64,000 nucleotides of DNA. It comes from Lampris incognitus (lineage: Eukaryota > Chordata > Actinopteri > Lampriformes > Lampridae). The notes under the pieces are model-generated. The model was not told where the DNA came from, did no database searches, and saw only the letters and a program-made list of their open reading frames with translations. Of the stretch, positions 56,201 through 63,864 are shown in pieces (position 1 is the first letter of the stretch; every line of letters begins with the position of its first letter). The position numbers and the translations under genes were made by a program. Location of the stretch: contig NC_079222.1 of the NCBI RefSeq assembly GCF_029633865.1, positions 34,040,434-34,104,433 on the forward strand. The letters run 5' to 3'.

Positions 56201-56230
56201 ATTGAAAAACTGACGACCAAGGATAGATAA
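33898..56230 (+). CDS. mob1b: mob1b, MOB kinase activator 1B (complete, 6 coding exons)
   Basis: Joined exons 33898-33911, 45078-45244, 54216-54309, 54458-54591, 55880-56043 and 56153-56230 total 651 nt, 216 residues, the exact length of human MOB1B. All introns are GT-AG with consistent phase. MOB1 is the scaffold that binds and activates LATS and NDR kinases downstream of MST1/2 in the Hippo pathway. The Zn ligands Cys79, Cys84, His161 and His166 are all present. Thr12 and Thr35, the MST phosphorylation sites, are kept, as are Lys153, Arg154 and Arg157 of the phosphopeptide pocket. Met43, Asp77, Lys91 and the LT.KDR C-terminus favour the 1B over the 1A paralogue. Residues 141-142 read KR where mammals have PK. 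Upstream of dck in the same direction, as in mammals. Confidence 0.95.
33912..34577. other. Start of mob1b intron 1
   Basis: CpG-rich for the first 550 bp (continuation of the promoter island); then unique sequence. No exon seen. Confidence 0.5.
34580..34824. mobile_element. Palindromic MITE with about 80-bp inverted arms
   Basis: Left arm TTTCTCAACCCGGTCCTCAA...CCTATCCTGCATATTTTC is mirrored by the right arm (reverse complement TGTTTCTCAACCCAGTCCTC...CCTATCCTGCAAATTTTC). The arms are about 80 bp with scattered mismatches and a short spacer. No coding capacity. The CAGTGTTTCTCAACC start is common to a hAT-like MITE in vertebrates. Inside mob1b intron 1. Confidence 0.8.
34830..35335. other. 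Intron 1, nothing recognised
   Basis: Single-copy-like sequence with no named feature. Confidence 0.4.
35336..36170 (-). mobile_element. Possible L1-like ORF2 C-terminal relic
   Basis: The minus strand reads [20 protein letters not shown], then [20 protein letters not shown]. The FGKFxIHKxK...P.F..F...I..Y...L....NKKA.KT pattern is what I associate with the last residues of Tx1-type L1 ORF2. The rest is too decayed to confirm; alternatively an unrelated AT-rich intron stretch. Confidence 0.35.
36171..36560. other. Intron 1, nothing recognised
   Basis: No feature identified. Confidence 0.4.
36864..37278 (-). mobile_element. SINE, GGGCGTC-head family, full length
   Basis: Tail CCCAATTGTATCCGGCCAAT at about 36876, body near 37000, tRNA-like head with B-box in GATTCGAACC (about 37214) and end CTACCCAGACGCC. 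Inserted in the endonuclease end of the REL-type retroelement. Confidence 0.85.
37362..38042. mobile_element. hAT-type MITE, 681 bp, splitting the endonuclease reading
   Basis: Left end GGGCTGTGCAATATGGCGAT; the right end's reverse complement is GGGCTGTGCGATATGACCAA, so the ends form a terminal inverted repeat. No coding capacity. A GC-rich centre (37600-37900) carries CTCCGCTCCGCTGAGC and its near-complement. The same terminus closes the hAT element at 43385-44742. It sits exactly between ALLVEL and [13 protein letters not shown] of the retroelement reading. No clean 8-bp duplication was found. Confidence 0.7.
40031..40345 (-). pseudogene. RTE-type LINE C-terminal zinc-finger fragment
   Basis: Minus-strand reading: [59 protein letters not shown] terminal C-x2-C...H-x4-H finger preceded by a W....R..WR..V..GA segment is the end of the ORF in several RTE-like elements. 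Lies immediately upstream (minus sense) of the REL-type element but appears to be a separate insertion. Confidence 0.6.
40408..40932 (+). mobile_element. Rex3 3' fragment
   Basis: [49 protein letters not shown], followed by GCGGCTGATGATCAGATGAG, the GATG-type tail. 5'-truncated to the last roughly 170 codons; an in-frame deletion of RVRSSDIR is visible. Confidence 0.85.
40933..42404. other. mob1b intron 1, no feature recognised
   Basis: AT-rich, with A/G-rich runs around 41405-41425 and 41510-41535. No repeats named, no exon supported. Confidence 0.4.
42405..42535 (+). mobile_element. 3' part of ATGG-tailed composite SINE
   Basis: CCTGTGATGGCCTGGTGGCC through GCCCAATGACTGCTGGGATA to GGATAATGGATGGATGG. 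Same segment as 23824-23965. Confidence 0.85.
42536..43005. other. mob1b intron 1, unrecognised
   Basis: Contains AGCTAGC-rich sequence (about 42735-42765) but no named feature. Confidence 0.4.
43010..43210 (+). repeat. Tandem array of CATATCACGATA-type units
   Basis: Repeated units built from CATATCACGATA, alternating with TAGGTCATT and ACGATT/AAGATG spacers, about nine unit occurrences over 200 bp. The ATATCAYGATAT motif also resembles the subterminal part of the nearby hAT element, so the array may be amplified transposon sequence. Confidence 0.75.
43385..44742 (-). pseudogene. hAT (Ac/ZBED-like) transposon, N-terminal half, with Rex3 insertion
   Basis: The 5' terminus (minus sense) is at 44742, where GGGCTGTGCGATATGATGAT starts. 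The transposase N-terminus follows on the minus strand: [20 protein letters not shown] (BED zinc-finger half), [34 protein letters not shown], then (frame change) [12 protein letters not shown]. The Y....RW......IA.YI.KDM.P...V order is diagnostic of ZBED1-type hAT proteins. A Rex3 copy (44040-44620) lies between the terminus and the coding part. The DDE core and the other terminus are missing. Confidence 0.75.
44040..44620 (-). mobile_element. Rex3 3' fragment (minus strand)
   Basis: Minus-strand reading [80 protein letters not shown]. The (CATT)/(CATC) run at 44044-44062 is the reverse complement of the GATG-like tail. Best preserved of the three Rex3 copies: one frame is open for about 200 codons. 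Confidence 0.88.
44743..45077. other. End of mob1b intron 1
   Basis: Unique sequence leading to the exon 2 acceptor; polypyrimidine tract GTCGTTCTTCCTTTTTC at about 45048. Confidence 0.6.
45078..45244 (+). CDS. mob1b: mob1b coding exon 2
   Basis: Acceptor TGTCTCTCAG, donor GTAAGG. Encodes residues 5-61: [17 protein letters not shown], then [20 protein letters not shown] and [14 protein letters not shown]. Contains Thr12 and Thr35. Near-identical to mammals. Confidence 0.95.
45245..45791. other. Start of mob1b intron 2
   Basis: No feature recognised; AT-rich, single-copy-like. Confidence 0.45.
45792..46230 (+). mobile_element. SINE, GGGCGTC-head family, full length
   Basis: Head GGTAGCGTGGTGGTCTATTC, B-box region GATTTGAATCC (slightly decayed from GGTTCGAATCC), body with GTCGGTTGGGGTGCCTGTTC, AATAGCGTGATCCTCCCACG, CTCACTGTCAGATGAAAAGA, tail ACAATTGGGGAGAAAAAAAG. 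Confidence 0.88.
46231..46689. other. mob1b intron 2, unrecognised
   Basis: No feature identified. Confidence 0.4.
46690..46796 (-). mobile_element. SINE head only (about 107 bp)
   Basis: Contains only the tRNA-like head of the GGGCGTC family: minus-strand GGGCGTCTGGGTGGTGTGGC to GGTCGGGCGTCCCTATAGAC. A-box and B-box (GGTTCGAATCC, forward 46732-46742 as GGATTCGAACC) are intact. Stops at the same internal point as the copy at 55480-55585. Confidence 0.8.
46797..47165. other. mob1b intron 2, unrecognised
   Basis: Contains AAACCGGTTACACCACCTGA (46950-46969), similar to the 32-bp palindrome at 51595. Nothing else identified. Confidence 0.4.
47182..47236 (+). repeat. (GA)n microsatellite
   Basis: GTGTGTGAGAGAGAGAGTGA then uninterrupted (GA)n to about 47234, followed by a G-rich run. 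Confidence 0.95.
47470..47890 (-). pseudogene. Fragment of an unidentified teleost repeat-associated protein
   Basis: The minus strand reads [40 protein letters not shown] and VIRWRET, a stop, [14 protein letters not shown], and further on [22 protein letters not shown]. The order KGTLKIHQV...G...R...C.C...W....IFIWP..PD resembles the C-terminal region of multicopy fish proteins that I cannot name. Two or more frame breaks. Not an exon of mob1b. Confidence 0.4.
48130..48514. other. mob1b intron 2, unrecognised
   Basis: Minus-strand open stretch 48096-48503 lacks recognisable motifs. Confidence 0.35.
48520..51470 (-). pseudogene. CR1/Rex1-like LINE, near full length
   Basis: The 5' end near 51460 has (minus strand) AAGATGGCGCCGCAGACGG, the YY1-type promoter motif common in LINEs. 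Reading on the minus strand: [51 protein letters not shown] (APE endonuclease), [83 protein letters not shown] (FADD catalytic), [19 protein letters not shown] and [19 protein letters not shown]-type C-terminus. The 3' end is near 48520, and a SINE tail is inserted at 48668-48797. Several stops; dead. Confidence 0.8.
48668..48797 (-). mobile_element. 3' part of ATGG-tailed composite SINE
   Basis: Starts with ATCCATCCATCC and continues CCGCTTATCCTAATCAGTGT, GGAGCCTATCCCAGCAGTCA, CCTGGACAGGCCACCAGTCC. Inserted in the 3' UTR of the CR1-like LINE. Confidence 0.8.
51471..52362. other. mob1b intron 2 with a 32-bp near-perfect palindrome
   Basis: The palindrome at 51595-51626 is the only clear structure. 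Remainder AT-rich; no exon supported. Confidence 0.5.
52363..52740 (+). mobile_element. SINE, GGGCGTC-head family, internally deleted
   Basis: Head GTGTCTGGGTGGTGTGGCGG, then TACAGACACAATTGGCCATG directly joined to GTCGGTCGGGGCGCCAGTTC, so the roughly 50-bp AGCCGGATGTGGGTAT...GCGCCTCC segment is missing. The body and tail (ACAATTGGGGAGAAAAATGT) are otherwise complete. Confidence 0.85.
52741..53321. other. mob1b intron 2, unrecognised
   Basis: Short (AAAT)n after the SINE; no other feature. Confidence 0.45.
53322..53723 (-). mobile_element. SINE, GGGCGTC-head family, full length
   Basis: From CCCCCCAATTACCCCACTCT (tail) through CCTCCTCCAATACATGTGGA to CGCCATGCCACCTGGACGCC (head). B-box GGTTCGAATCC as reverse GGATTCGAACC at about 53658. 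Confidence 0.88.
53724..54215. other. End of mob1b intron 2
   Basis: Unique sequence leading to the exon 3 acceptor. Nothing else recognised. Confidence 0.5.
54216..54309 (+). CDS. mob1b: mob1b coding exon 3
   Basis: Acceptor TCTTCCAG, donor GTAAGT. Encodes [30 protein letters not shown], including zinc ligands Cys79 and Cys84. Confidence 0.95.
54458..54591 (+). CDS. mob1b: mob1b coding exon 4
   Basis: Acceptor TTGTGTAG, donor GTACGA (weaker than consensus). Encodes [44 protein letters not shown], the core helices of the Mob fold. Confidence 0.95.
54592..55479. other. mob1b intron 4 with short tandem repeats
   Basis: CAGTC-type tandem (54893-54950, units CCAGTCAGT) and an imperfect TTAAGCTTAACTTA array (55405-55475). 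No exon in this part. Confidence 0.6.
55480..55585 (-). mobile_element. SINE head only (about 106 bp)
   Basis: Same head-only structure as 46690-46796: TCTATGGGGGCGCCCGACCA to CGCCACACCACCCGGATGCC. B-box reverse complement GGATTCGAACC is intact. Confidence 0.8.
55880..56043 (+). CDS. mob1b: mob1b coding exon 5
   Basis: Acceptor TATTTCAG, donor GTAAAG. Encodes [54 protein letters not shown]. Zinc ligands His161 and His166 and basic residues Lys153/Arg154/Arg157 are present. Confidence 0.95.
56153..56230 (+). CDS. mob1b: mob1b coding exon 6 and stop
   Basis: Acceptor TTTTTTCAG. Encodes [25 protein letters not shown] and TAA at 56228-56230. Confidence 0.95.
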   Translation, partial: EFNLIDRKELVPLQELIEKLTTKDR

Positions 56231-58330
56231 ACAGCAATATAACCGTTTCTTTCTATTCGTTTTGCACAGATACCCACCCCACCCTGGCTGTATGTATGCA
56301 GTATGTACTATATATTTCTCTTTAGGGAAATAGTTTCAGTAAGGCCAGGAACAAGGAAGGGTTTTGATAGGTTAAGGCACCAGGACTAAGGCTATCAGGG
56401 ATTACACACTAAATTGAATAAGCCACAGTTGAATATATTGGACAAAAATATTTTTAGCTCATTGGACGGGTCCTCAGAAGTCATGTCAGTATTTATTAGG
56501 GTTTTTTCCTCACGTTTAGAGTGATAAAGTCATGTTTAAGTTAGGATTGTGTTACACTGCAAAACTTTATTTTCCCTTTATTTGGAATTGCGGCAACACT
56601 AAAGCATGTCCACGTCTAAGACGACCACAGATTTGTTGGGTATTAACAAAGTTGCTGTCTGTTTGTATTAAAAAAAAAAAAGAAAAAGAATAGGCCAATT
56701 TTCAAGTCAGTTTGATAAGCACTAGTTGATTTTAAATTGTCCGGCTTTGCACAGGAAGCTAGGTTTATTAGCGTTCACATCGGTAGGGTAATTGCTCAAG
56801 TCTGTCAATACGTCAGAAATATTCCCAAGTGCCTGACATGGCTCGTGGTCGTCATATGCACAGTGAAGAGTGTATGAAAGATAAAGTCCACGGTTTTTCC
56901 TTGCCTGACATCCAATAAGAGATCGAAGGTCATTTACTTAGCCCTAAATGCATGTGTTGGATCTAAGTCCGACTGATTTGAAGAACATTTTTGTCTCTCG
57001 AAAACGTACAGCCTGACGACCCCGGCTCCTTTTTGATCCTAAATCTCTTGCGTCTTGAGTTAATGAGTGTTCCGTTATGGTTTTTCATAAGTGAATGTGT
57101 CTGAAGACAGAGCTGAGGCATGAGGTATATCATAGTGTTGCAGGGACTAAAAATTAACTCTCTATCCTTGCAGTGTATACTTGTGATATTTTTCTCTAAA
57201 TCAATTTAGTTGATTTTTCAAAATGGGACTTGAGATTTGGGGCCATGCCAATGTTTTTTTTTTTTTTTTTTACGTTTTGACTTAATTTTGAAACAGGAGC
57301 ACATTTTCACTCTTGTCAAGGCAAATTTTCAAAAGATTTGAAACTTTAAACTTTTATCTCGTGGTCCATATAAAGAGATAGAGGACTGTGTTGAAGCTCA
57401 CACTACACTGTTTATACAAATGTAATTAATTGGATCCTGCTGCATCCCTCATCTTACTAGCCATGAAGCACTTTGAACAATTTTCCTGACCTCTCTTTTG
57501 CCTGAATGTTAAGTCTACATAGAGTGCGCTTTGTGAAAAGCTTTATTATGTGACTGATAATAGTTTTTACCTTAATATTTCCCTAAATGAATGTTGTTTA
57601 AATTGCTTAACCACCACTAAAATAGGCTATACGGCATATCGGCATATTCCAAGTGAGATTTTTTTGTATGCTTTAATATAGTCTGAGTTGTGTGTTCAGC
57701 AGATGCATGAATTTTTTTCCAATTTAAAAGTGTAGTTTCCTATGCAATAATTGTTAAGAAGCTCAGAGGGTTATCAGTCTTATCATTCAAAGTTCATCAC
57801 TTTTTGCGTTATAGTGCTTACATTTTGCTGTGTATAATAGGAAAACATTGGATTTTCTTAAGGTTTTTCACCTTGCCCAATACGGTTTAAGAAAATGGGT
57901 GTTTTACATATATTTCAATTCGATATATCGAGAAAGGTGTTACACAGACGTGCAGACATGTAAATACAAAGCGCTAGAGCTCTTCGAATAATTGACACCA
58001 CGCGCGGTGTGTTAACATTTTCTGAATTCATCATTGATTCTTTTCAGAGGTTAGCTTTTCCTATTTTCCAGGAGAAACAATCCGGTACCCCTTTCTCACT
58101 TCCCTCAATCAGGCTACTATGAATGTTACTGCTCCACAAATCTGAAAATGTAAGAAATCAGAAATCATTGTTATGAAATAGCCTAATCAAAGCCCCGCCT
58201 GTTACCGACATTCTTCCAGATTAACAGCTGATGAAATGTTTGTAAATATTGACATGATTTAGGGTTTGAATGCTACTGAATTGAATTATACTGTTTACGA
58301 AGGCAAATAAAAGGTGGTTTTTGACTCTTC
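56231..58330 (+). other. mob1b: mob1b 3' untranslated region
   Basis: About 2.1 kb of unique, AT-rich sequence with few recognisable repeats, in contrast to the introns. A canonical AATAAA at 58306-58311 within GGCAAATAAAAGGTGG is the likely distal poly(A) signal. An earlier AATAAG-type signal may exist but was not supported. Confidence 0.7.
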
Positions 58331-58499
58331 GGAAGTTTCCTTTTTTAAAAATGTATATTTAATATTTTTTTTGTAATAACAAAAAAAAAACAAAAAAACA
58401 AACAAGAACACATTTACAAAGGAGGCAAATCAATTATTAAATCAACCCAACCATATTAAGAAAAAGAAGAGAAGAAGAAGGGGGGAGGGGGCCATTAAT
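58331..58499. other. Low-complexity A-rich DNA downstream of mob1b
   Basis: A/C-rich run (58378-58405) and AGAAGAAG-rich stretch; no gene. Confidence 0.5.
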
Positions 58500-59957
58500 C
58501 AGGAGGCAGAGATTGAAGAGAGTTAAAAAACATCAGAAAGGGTTTCCATCTGCCGTAGAAGTTATCAGAGTGACCTCTCACAGAGGATTTGAGCTTCTCT
58601 AGTTAAGAAAGGACATGGTGTCCCTGAGCCACCGAGTGCTGGAGGGAGCTCTGGTGGACTTGCAGCGGAGAACAAGGTGGCGTCTCGCCAGTAAGGAAGT
58701 GAAAGCTAGAACATCTACTGGTAGTAGCCTTCTGAGAGACCAAATATGGCAATGTGGGGAGAGACTTTTCTAGTTTCTGCAAGTATTTTTGACATCACAA
58801 TAGTGATGCCAAAAAACAAGATAATAAAGGACAGGAGTAGGACATGTGGGTGAGATTGCAGGATGCAGCATGTCATTTATCGCAACTTTCAGTGATATTG
58901 GGATGAATTTGTGACAATCGTGCTCTGGAAAAATGAACACTGAATAAATAGTGCCTTGGAACTGTGTGAGTGAGTCGAGCGCAAGTTGAGCTTGTGTGAA
59001 TTTTGTTAAGAGCAACGTCCCACCAGTCATCATCCAGGCTCAAGCCCAGGTCGAGCTCCCAGGCAGCCTCAACTTAAGTGGCCGGTGAGCTGTCACGTGA
59101 CAGAAGTGTGTTATAACTACTGAGTGACATTTGATGGGGATCGGCGCTGAGAAACTCATCCCAGGGGTGACTCGGAGGAAAGGAGGGGGGGGGAGTGGAA
59201 ACAAAGATTTAACGCAGTGCCTAATTTGAAAATATCGAAAGAGATGAGAAGGAGGGGGATGAAATTCACATGACAGATCTGCAAAACTACTGTAAACTAC
59301 TAATAAGACACGTTAGCCCCCTAGCTAACGGGTCTGACCCTTTAGCCGAGCGGTTAGTGATGTCGCCTTGTGGTGCGGTTATACCCCGTATCGAATCCCG
59401 CACCGGGCAAGAAAATAACCGGTTACACTATGAAAGATACCGTCCTTATCCAGATCTTAAAAAAAAAAAATTCAGGCCTTTGTGCCATACAGAAAAGTTG
59501 GGAGTCTAGACGAGGGTCGAAATAAATGAGCTGAAGTGGATGCTGCAATAAATTTAAAATGCCTTCTGAACTGATACCAAAGTTTGAGGGCGGAACGTAC
59601 CACTTGGGTTATTTGTAAAGCCAGAGGGGTGGGCTGGGATAGGGGAGGTAAGCAGGGCCATGGGGGAAGATGAAACACAGGACCGTGCCTCTGACTTACA
59701 CCACGGCAGACTCGTTGAATGAAGCCAAAGTGGGATTTTTTTTTGAGTGATGTGTCGCCCAATAATACATCTGGAAATTTGGCAGAGGAAGTCCACCATT
59801 GAATTCGCGTCTCTGGCGACGGGTGCCTTTCCACACCATAAAAAGCCAGAAATGGCTTGGTCAAATTGTTTAAAAAAAAAAAAAAAAATTTTCGGCAGAA
59901 ATAGTTGGAGACCTTGGAACAGAAATAAAAAATTTGGGCAAAATTAATTTTACACAC
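58500..59957 (-). pseudogene. L1-Tx1 LINE ORF2 C-terminal relic, split by a solo LTR
   Basis: Minus strand, high to low: NLTKPFLAFYGVERHPSPETRIQ-like segment with WWTSSAKFPDVLLG (59780-59860), SALKLWYQFRRHFKF, then after the LTR, EAAWELDLGLSLDDDWWDVA, LNKIHTSSTCARLTH and SQIHPNITES. This matches the region of Tx1-type ORF2 before the terminal cysteine block. Many stops. Confidence 0.6.
59291..59427 (+). mobile_element. Solo LTR of the TRIM family
   Basis: 137 bp, TGTAAACTACTAATAAGACA to ATAACCGGTTACA, nearly identical to 25298-25433. A-box TAGCCGAGCGG at 59343-59353; B-box-like GTATCGAATCC at about 59388-59398. No second LTR or primer site nearby, so it is a recombined solo LTR. It interrupts the L1 relic. 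Flanks ACTAC (left) and CTATG (right) are not a perfect duplication. Confidence 0.75.
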
Positions 59958-59982
59958 ATATATATATATATATATATATTAC
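59958..59982. repeat. (AT)n microsatellite
   Basis: About 12 TA dinucleotides next to the L1 relic. Confidence 0.9.
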
Positions 59983-59989
59983 TTAATTG

Positions 59990-60212
59990 AGCGTCAAATC
60001 GGCCTGGCGATGTAGCGGTAACACCACTCCCTTTAGGACCGGCGCGTCTTTACTTCCGGGGCGGAGCTTCCGCTGCAGTTGGACTTCATGACAGCTGTTG
60101 CCGCCAAAGTCTGAAAGACAAGCTTGCGTTGAGCTGATCGTGACGGTCGTAGGCACAGTGACGAAGACGATATTTAGAAGAAAAAAAAAAAGGGGGGACC
60201 TATTTGAAAACT
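59990..60212 (+). promoter_or_regulatory. dck: dck promoter and 5' leader
   Basis: CpG-rich, TATA-less. ACTTCCGG (60052-60059) is an ETS/GABP site and GGGGCGGAGC (60058-60067) an Sp1-type GC box, both usual for nucleotide-salvage and housekeeping genes. A nine-codon upstream ORF (60088-60114) would precede the main ATG if transcription starts near the ETS site. An A-run followed by G-run (60181-60197) lies just before the ATG. Confidence 0.6.
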
Positions 60213-60303
60213 ATGGCTCCGATATCCAAGAGATCATGCCCTAGTTCGCCGAACGACTCGATGGAGAAACGGATAAAGCGAGTTTCCGTCGAGGGGAATA
60301 TTG
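60213..60303 (+). CDS. dck: dck coding exon 1
   Basis: ATG at 60213 starts [20 protein letters not shown], then [10 protein letters not shown] and one base of the next codon. Donor GTAAGT. Confidence 0.93.
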
Positions 60304-60751
60304 GTAAGTGGAGGACTCACTTCTGATGACGGCATAAAAGTGATTCACATACAAATACTTACGGTTAATTTTGTATTTTTTTGCAGCTTCCACAACTCGC
60401 GCCCTAACATTTTTGATTTTTGGATACCTATACATGTTGAACAACAACTGCACCATGTTTGCTTACGCGCCAATTGTCCCGAAATTGTTTTAAGCCGACA
60501 TTTGTACATCGGCTTGATTGGTATTCCCCGGTGTACTGAAGGTGTAATAGTGTGTGAGAAGCAGCGGGTCATCGTGATACATTGTATCCAAAAAGGCGGA
60601 ACCTGAACGTTCGGTGCACCTCTGTGTTTCCTCAGCAGCGGGAAAGTCCACGTTTGTGCGCCTTTTGGATGATTTGAACGCCGACTGGGAAGTGGTACCC
60701 GAACCCATCGCAAGGTGGTGCAACATACAGTCAGATCGCAGTGAATTTGAG
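60213..60751 (+). CDS. dck: dck, deoxycytidine kinase, coding exons 1-2 (partial; continues beyond the window)
   Basis: Exons 60213-60303 and 60636-60751 encode the first 69 residues. Deoxycytidine kinase phosphorylates deoxycytidine, deoxyadenosine and deoxyguanosine, the first step of the deoxynucleoside salvage pathway. Visible features: N-terminal KRSCPS, also at this place in human DCK; P-loop GNIAAGKST (residues 28-36); VVPEPIARW, containing the catalytic base Glu53; and WCNIQ. Numbering agrees with the human enzyme without gaps. Splice signals are GTAAGT, CCTCAG and GTATTG, and the junction is phase 1, as required by GNI|A. Later exons (ERS lid and base-recognition region) were not found before 64000. 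Residues 11-24 ([14 protein letters not shown]) are divergent. Confidence 0.93.
60636..60751 (+). CDS. dck: dck coding exon 2
   Basis: Acceptor TGTTTCCTCAG. Encodes [39 protein letters not shown]. Completes the P-loop Lys34/Ser35 and contains Glu53. Donor GTATTG. Confidence 0.93.
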
Positions 60752-62229
60752 GTATTGACACACTTTTGCCTTACTAAAAAACAAAAAACAGAAAAAAAAA
60801 CAAGTTTAATGTTTGCAAGTAAAAGCGCGACGGTTAAGACGTGACAGTCTGGAGATCAAGAGGCCTTACATCAGATTTCTTTGCTTGGGTAACCGAATGA
60901 ACTGTGGACCATGACAAGTAGTGACACTGTAACGTTCAGATTTGATTCTTAATGAACAGTCTTCATTTTGATTGAGGTTTCTTCCAAGGAAGGACTTCGA
61001 ATAACCTTAAAACTATTCTGTGCAATTATTGCTATATATAATTTTCTTATGTCAGTCTCATTCCTGTAGTATTGCATCATGTGAAACATTTTATAACTTG
61101 GCAGTCTTAGTGTGTTTCCACATATAGTTCTCCTAAAAGGAAATGAACTCACTGAACCAAAAAAAAGAAAAAAAGATTTAGCAGCAGAATCACGTGTTCA
61201 CAATGTAAGTGGACCCAAAACAGGTCTCCATTTCAGCACTAATGAGATCCCAGACCACTTCTTGTTCATACCAAATCCACTTTACAACAATTATTCAACC
61301 TAATTCAACTAAAACATCTCCCCCTAGCTCTATCTGTTAAAATAAAGGACTGGTTTAGGAATTCATCCACAACTGAAGTCCGGACAAAAGCCCACCAAAT
61401 CATCAAGCAAAAAAATCTAATTTTGTCAACTAACCCCAACCTGACACAACCCTGATCTGACCATAAGCAACACAACCATATATTCCCCTGCCTGGCTTTC
61501 ATTCAAGGAGCATTGTCCAACCTGGACAATTCCTTCATAACAACCAACTCATCTTCTTCATGCAACAGGCCAAACAACACTCCCTTCCCCTGAACCTTTT
61601 CTTTCAACCTGTCAGGTGATCCAATATAGAATTAAATCTCCCATATAAATTCCACAATGTGTAGCCTTGATGGACACATTTCTCAACTTGAGGGTGGGAA
61701 AAAAATATAACATCAAAAATGTAATAGACCCTCACTGAGACAGATAATGTTATGGGCCTCCCATGTGAGAAATGATTATCTGACATCCCCATTGTCAGCT
61801 CTCCCGAACTCTGGTCTTCTATCCTCTGCAAAGCATTTAACAGTGAACTGCTCCACAGTGGTTGTTTTAAGTGCTCCACATTCCAAATGTCAGGCAACTC
61901 AGTTGTTTCATCCTTGGATTACATAATACCATGACCACCTGCAGCATCCTTTCTTTCTTTATTGGAACACAAATTTGTAGATCAAAGGTGTTACACAATT
62001 TTTGATATATCTGAAACAACATGTGTGAATGCAAAGAAATACATAAAAAATGAATAAAATAAAGACAAATGAAAATTTGAAATTTGTAAACTATAATGTC
62101 CCTATGACAGGCTGTTAATAGCACAGTGTTTAGCGAGCTGGCAAATGTGCACAATTTAAAGGACCAGTCTCATAAAGAGTCATCACACAAAGACCATTTG
62201 ATGTCCATAATGACACTTTAGCAACTCAT
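60752..62229. other. dck intron 2, no exon recognised
   Basis: About 1.5 kb searched by eye for the expected next exon (ELT...NGG...MY..PERW.FTFQ); not found. AT-rich, no named repeats. Confidence 0.5.
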
Positions 62230-62620
62230 GTCAAGTCAAGTCAATTTTATTTGTATAGCCCAATATCACAAATGACAAATTTGCCTCAGGGGGTTTTACA
62301 GCAACACAACAACCTGTCCTTAGACCCTCTCATCAGATAAGGAACAACTCCCTTAAGAAAAAAAAAAAAACATTTAACAGGGAGAAAAAATAGGACAAAA
62401 CTTCAGGGAGAGCAACAGAGGAGGGATCTCTTTCCCAAGACGGTCAACGTGCAATGGATGTTGTGTTTACACAATTTACACATTACAACACTGAAGGAGG
62501 ATAACAGAATTATAATGGACTTATAAAATTTATGAAGAATATGATGCACAGGATGACAAGCAGTGTCCAGATGCCACCAGAACAGCCCAGGACCCAAGCC
62601 ACACGACCAGCATCATCATG
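62230..62620 (-). mobile_element. Dispersed LINE-type 3' repeat (reverse)
   Basis: Starts CAAGTCAAGTCAATTTTATT TGTATAGCCCAATATCACAA, then GTCCTTAGACCCTCTCATCA and GCAACAGAGGAGGGATCTCT: a very common fish repeat end. Opposite orientation to 21780-22190. In dck intron 2. Confidence 0.7.
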
Positions 62621-62624
62621 TAAA

Positions 62625-62818
62625 AATTGTACATGGCCAATTACCCCACTCTTCCAAGTCGCTGCTGCACTCCCTTTGCCCATCCAGGGAGGGCTGCAGA
62701 CTACCACATGGCTCCTCCGATACATGTGGAGTTGCCAGCCGTTTCTTTTCACTTGACAGTGAGGAGTTTCGCCAGGGGGACGTAGTGCGTGGGAGGATCA
62801 CTCTATTCCCCCCGGTTA
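62625..62818 (-). mobile_element. SINE, GGGCGTC-head family, 5'-truncated
   Basis: Tail TTGTACATGGCCAATTACCC through GAGTTTCGCCAGGGGGACGT to CTATTCCCCCCGG. The tRNA-like head and upper body are missing. Confidence 0.82.
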
Positions 62819-63595
62819 GCTTGTGTTTATCCCTGTTAGCTCTGGTGTGTTTTATCTGTTTATCTTTGTTTTATTTATTGTTTGCGAAGTACTTTTATCT
62901 GTTGCTTACCCTTGTTTTATTTATTTGACTGTGAAGCACTTTGTGACTTGTGTCTGTGGAAGGTGCTATATAAATAAAGTTTACGTACTTACTTATCGTG
63001 AAAGTGTTGTATGGGTGGACAACCGCTAGTAAGTTATGGCCAATTAGGGCCCTTATGGCTTTATATACATCAGCATAAAGTGGCAGTGAAAAGCCATAGT
63101 GGCAGATGATGAATTCGCATGGCATCACCATCGCCATATCTATCTGGCCACTTGTGGCTGTTTCAGTGTGACTGACCATTGCTGTCCTATTACAGCCCTA
63201 TTTGGGTGAATGTGAGTGGCTCTTGTGACACAACACTGCACACATTTGCTTAGAGTTAAAAAACGGTAACTTTCCAGCCTCTCTTTTTCTTGGATCGCTG
63301 ATCAACTCTGCACCGCACACAATCCCACAATGCCTTGGCCAGGCTTATTTGCATTCCATAGGTAATGAATGGAGGTTATTTGGTTGGTTGGTTTGGTAGT
63401 AAATCGTTTGTCAGTGTGGCTTTGCTGATACACAGCCCTTCTGCATCCAGTGTGAACAATGGGTTAGCCTCTCATTAATTCCTATGAGGAGAGGCCTAGA
63501 AATATTCTGGAGGACTGTGGGAAGGTGAGCATCCAAAAATGTTGAGGAGCAGCGGTGTGTTGAAAGTGTTGAAAGTAGAGCTCAGGTCAGATTTA
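62819..63595. other. dck intron 2, unrecognised
   Basis: 62930-62985 (GTGAAGCACTTTGTGACTTG...GGTGCTATATAAATAAAGTT) is another retroelement-type 3' end. No other feature. Confidence 0.4.
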
Positions 63596-63599
63596 CACA

Positions 63600-63785
63600 A
63601 ATTTGAGACATCTGGAGCATAGACTATATACAAAAGATGGATGTAGCACCTGTGACATCACCCACTGGTTTCTGAAGGGGCATTTTGAAGCCTAGAGTTT
63701 GGCTTTACGCTCGCTGCCATCTTGTCAGGTGTTGGAGCCAGAAAATCCAAGTTTGAGCAACAGCGTGGAGCTGGATAGTATCAGT
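63600..63785. repeat. Probable dispersed fish repeat
   Basis: GACATCACCCACTGGTTTCT, GAAGCCTAGAGTTTGGCTTT and GCTGCCATCTTGTCAGG are phrases I associate with a widespread fish repeat. Family and boundaries unresolved. Confidence 0.4.
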
Positions 63786-63864
63786 ATCTCCTAGTATCAT
63801 TCTCCTCCAGCTTAAAAACAGCTAAGACCACTTGCTGTCGGAACAAGATCTGTGGTGCCACTGA

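Noticed and set aside
61112-61303. Next dck exon in 60.8-62.2 kb
   Set aside because: No stretch matches the expected ELT...PERW...FTFQ segment with flanking splice sites.
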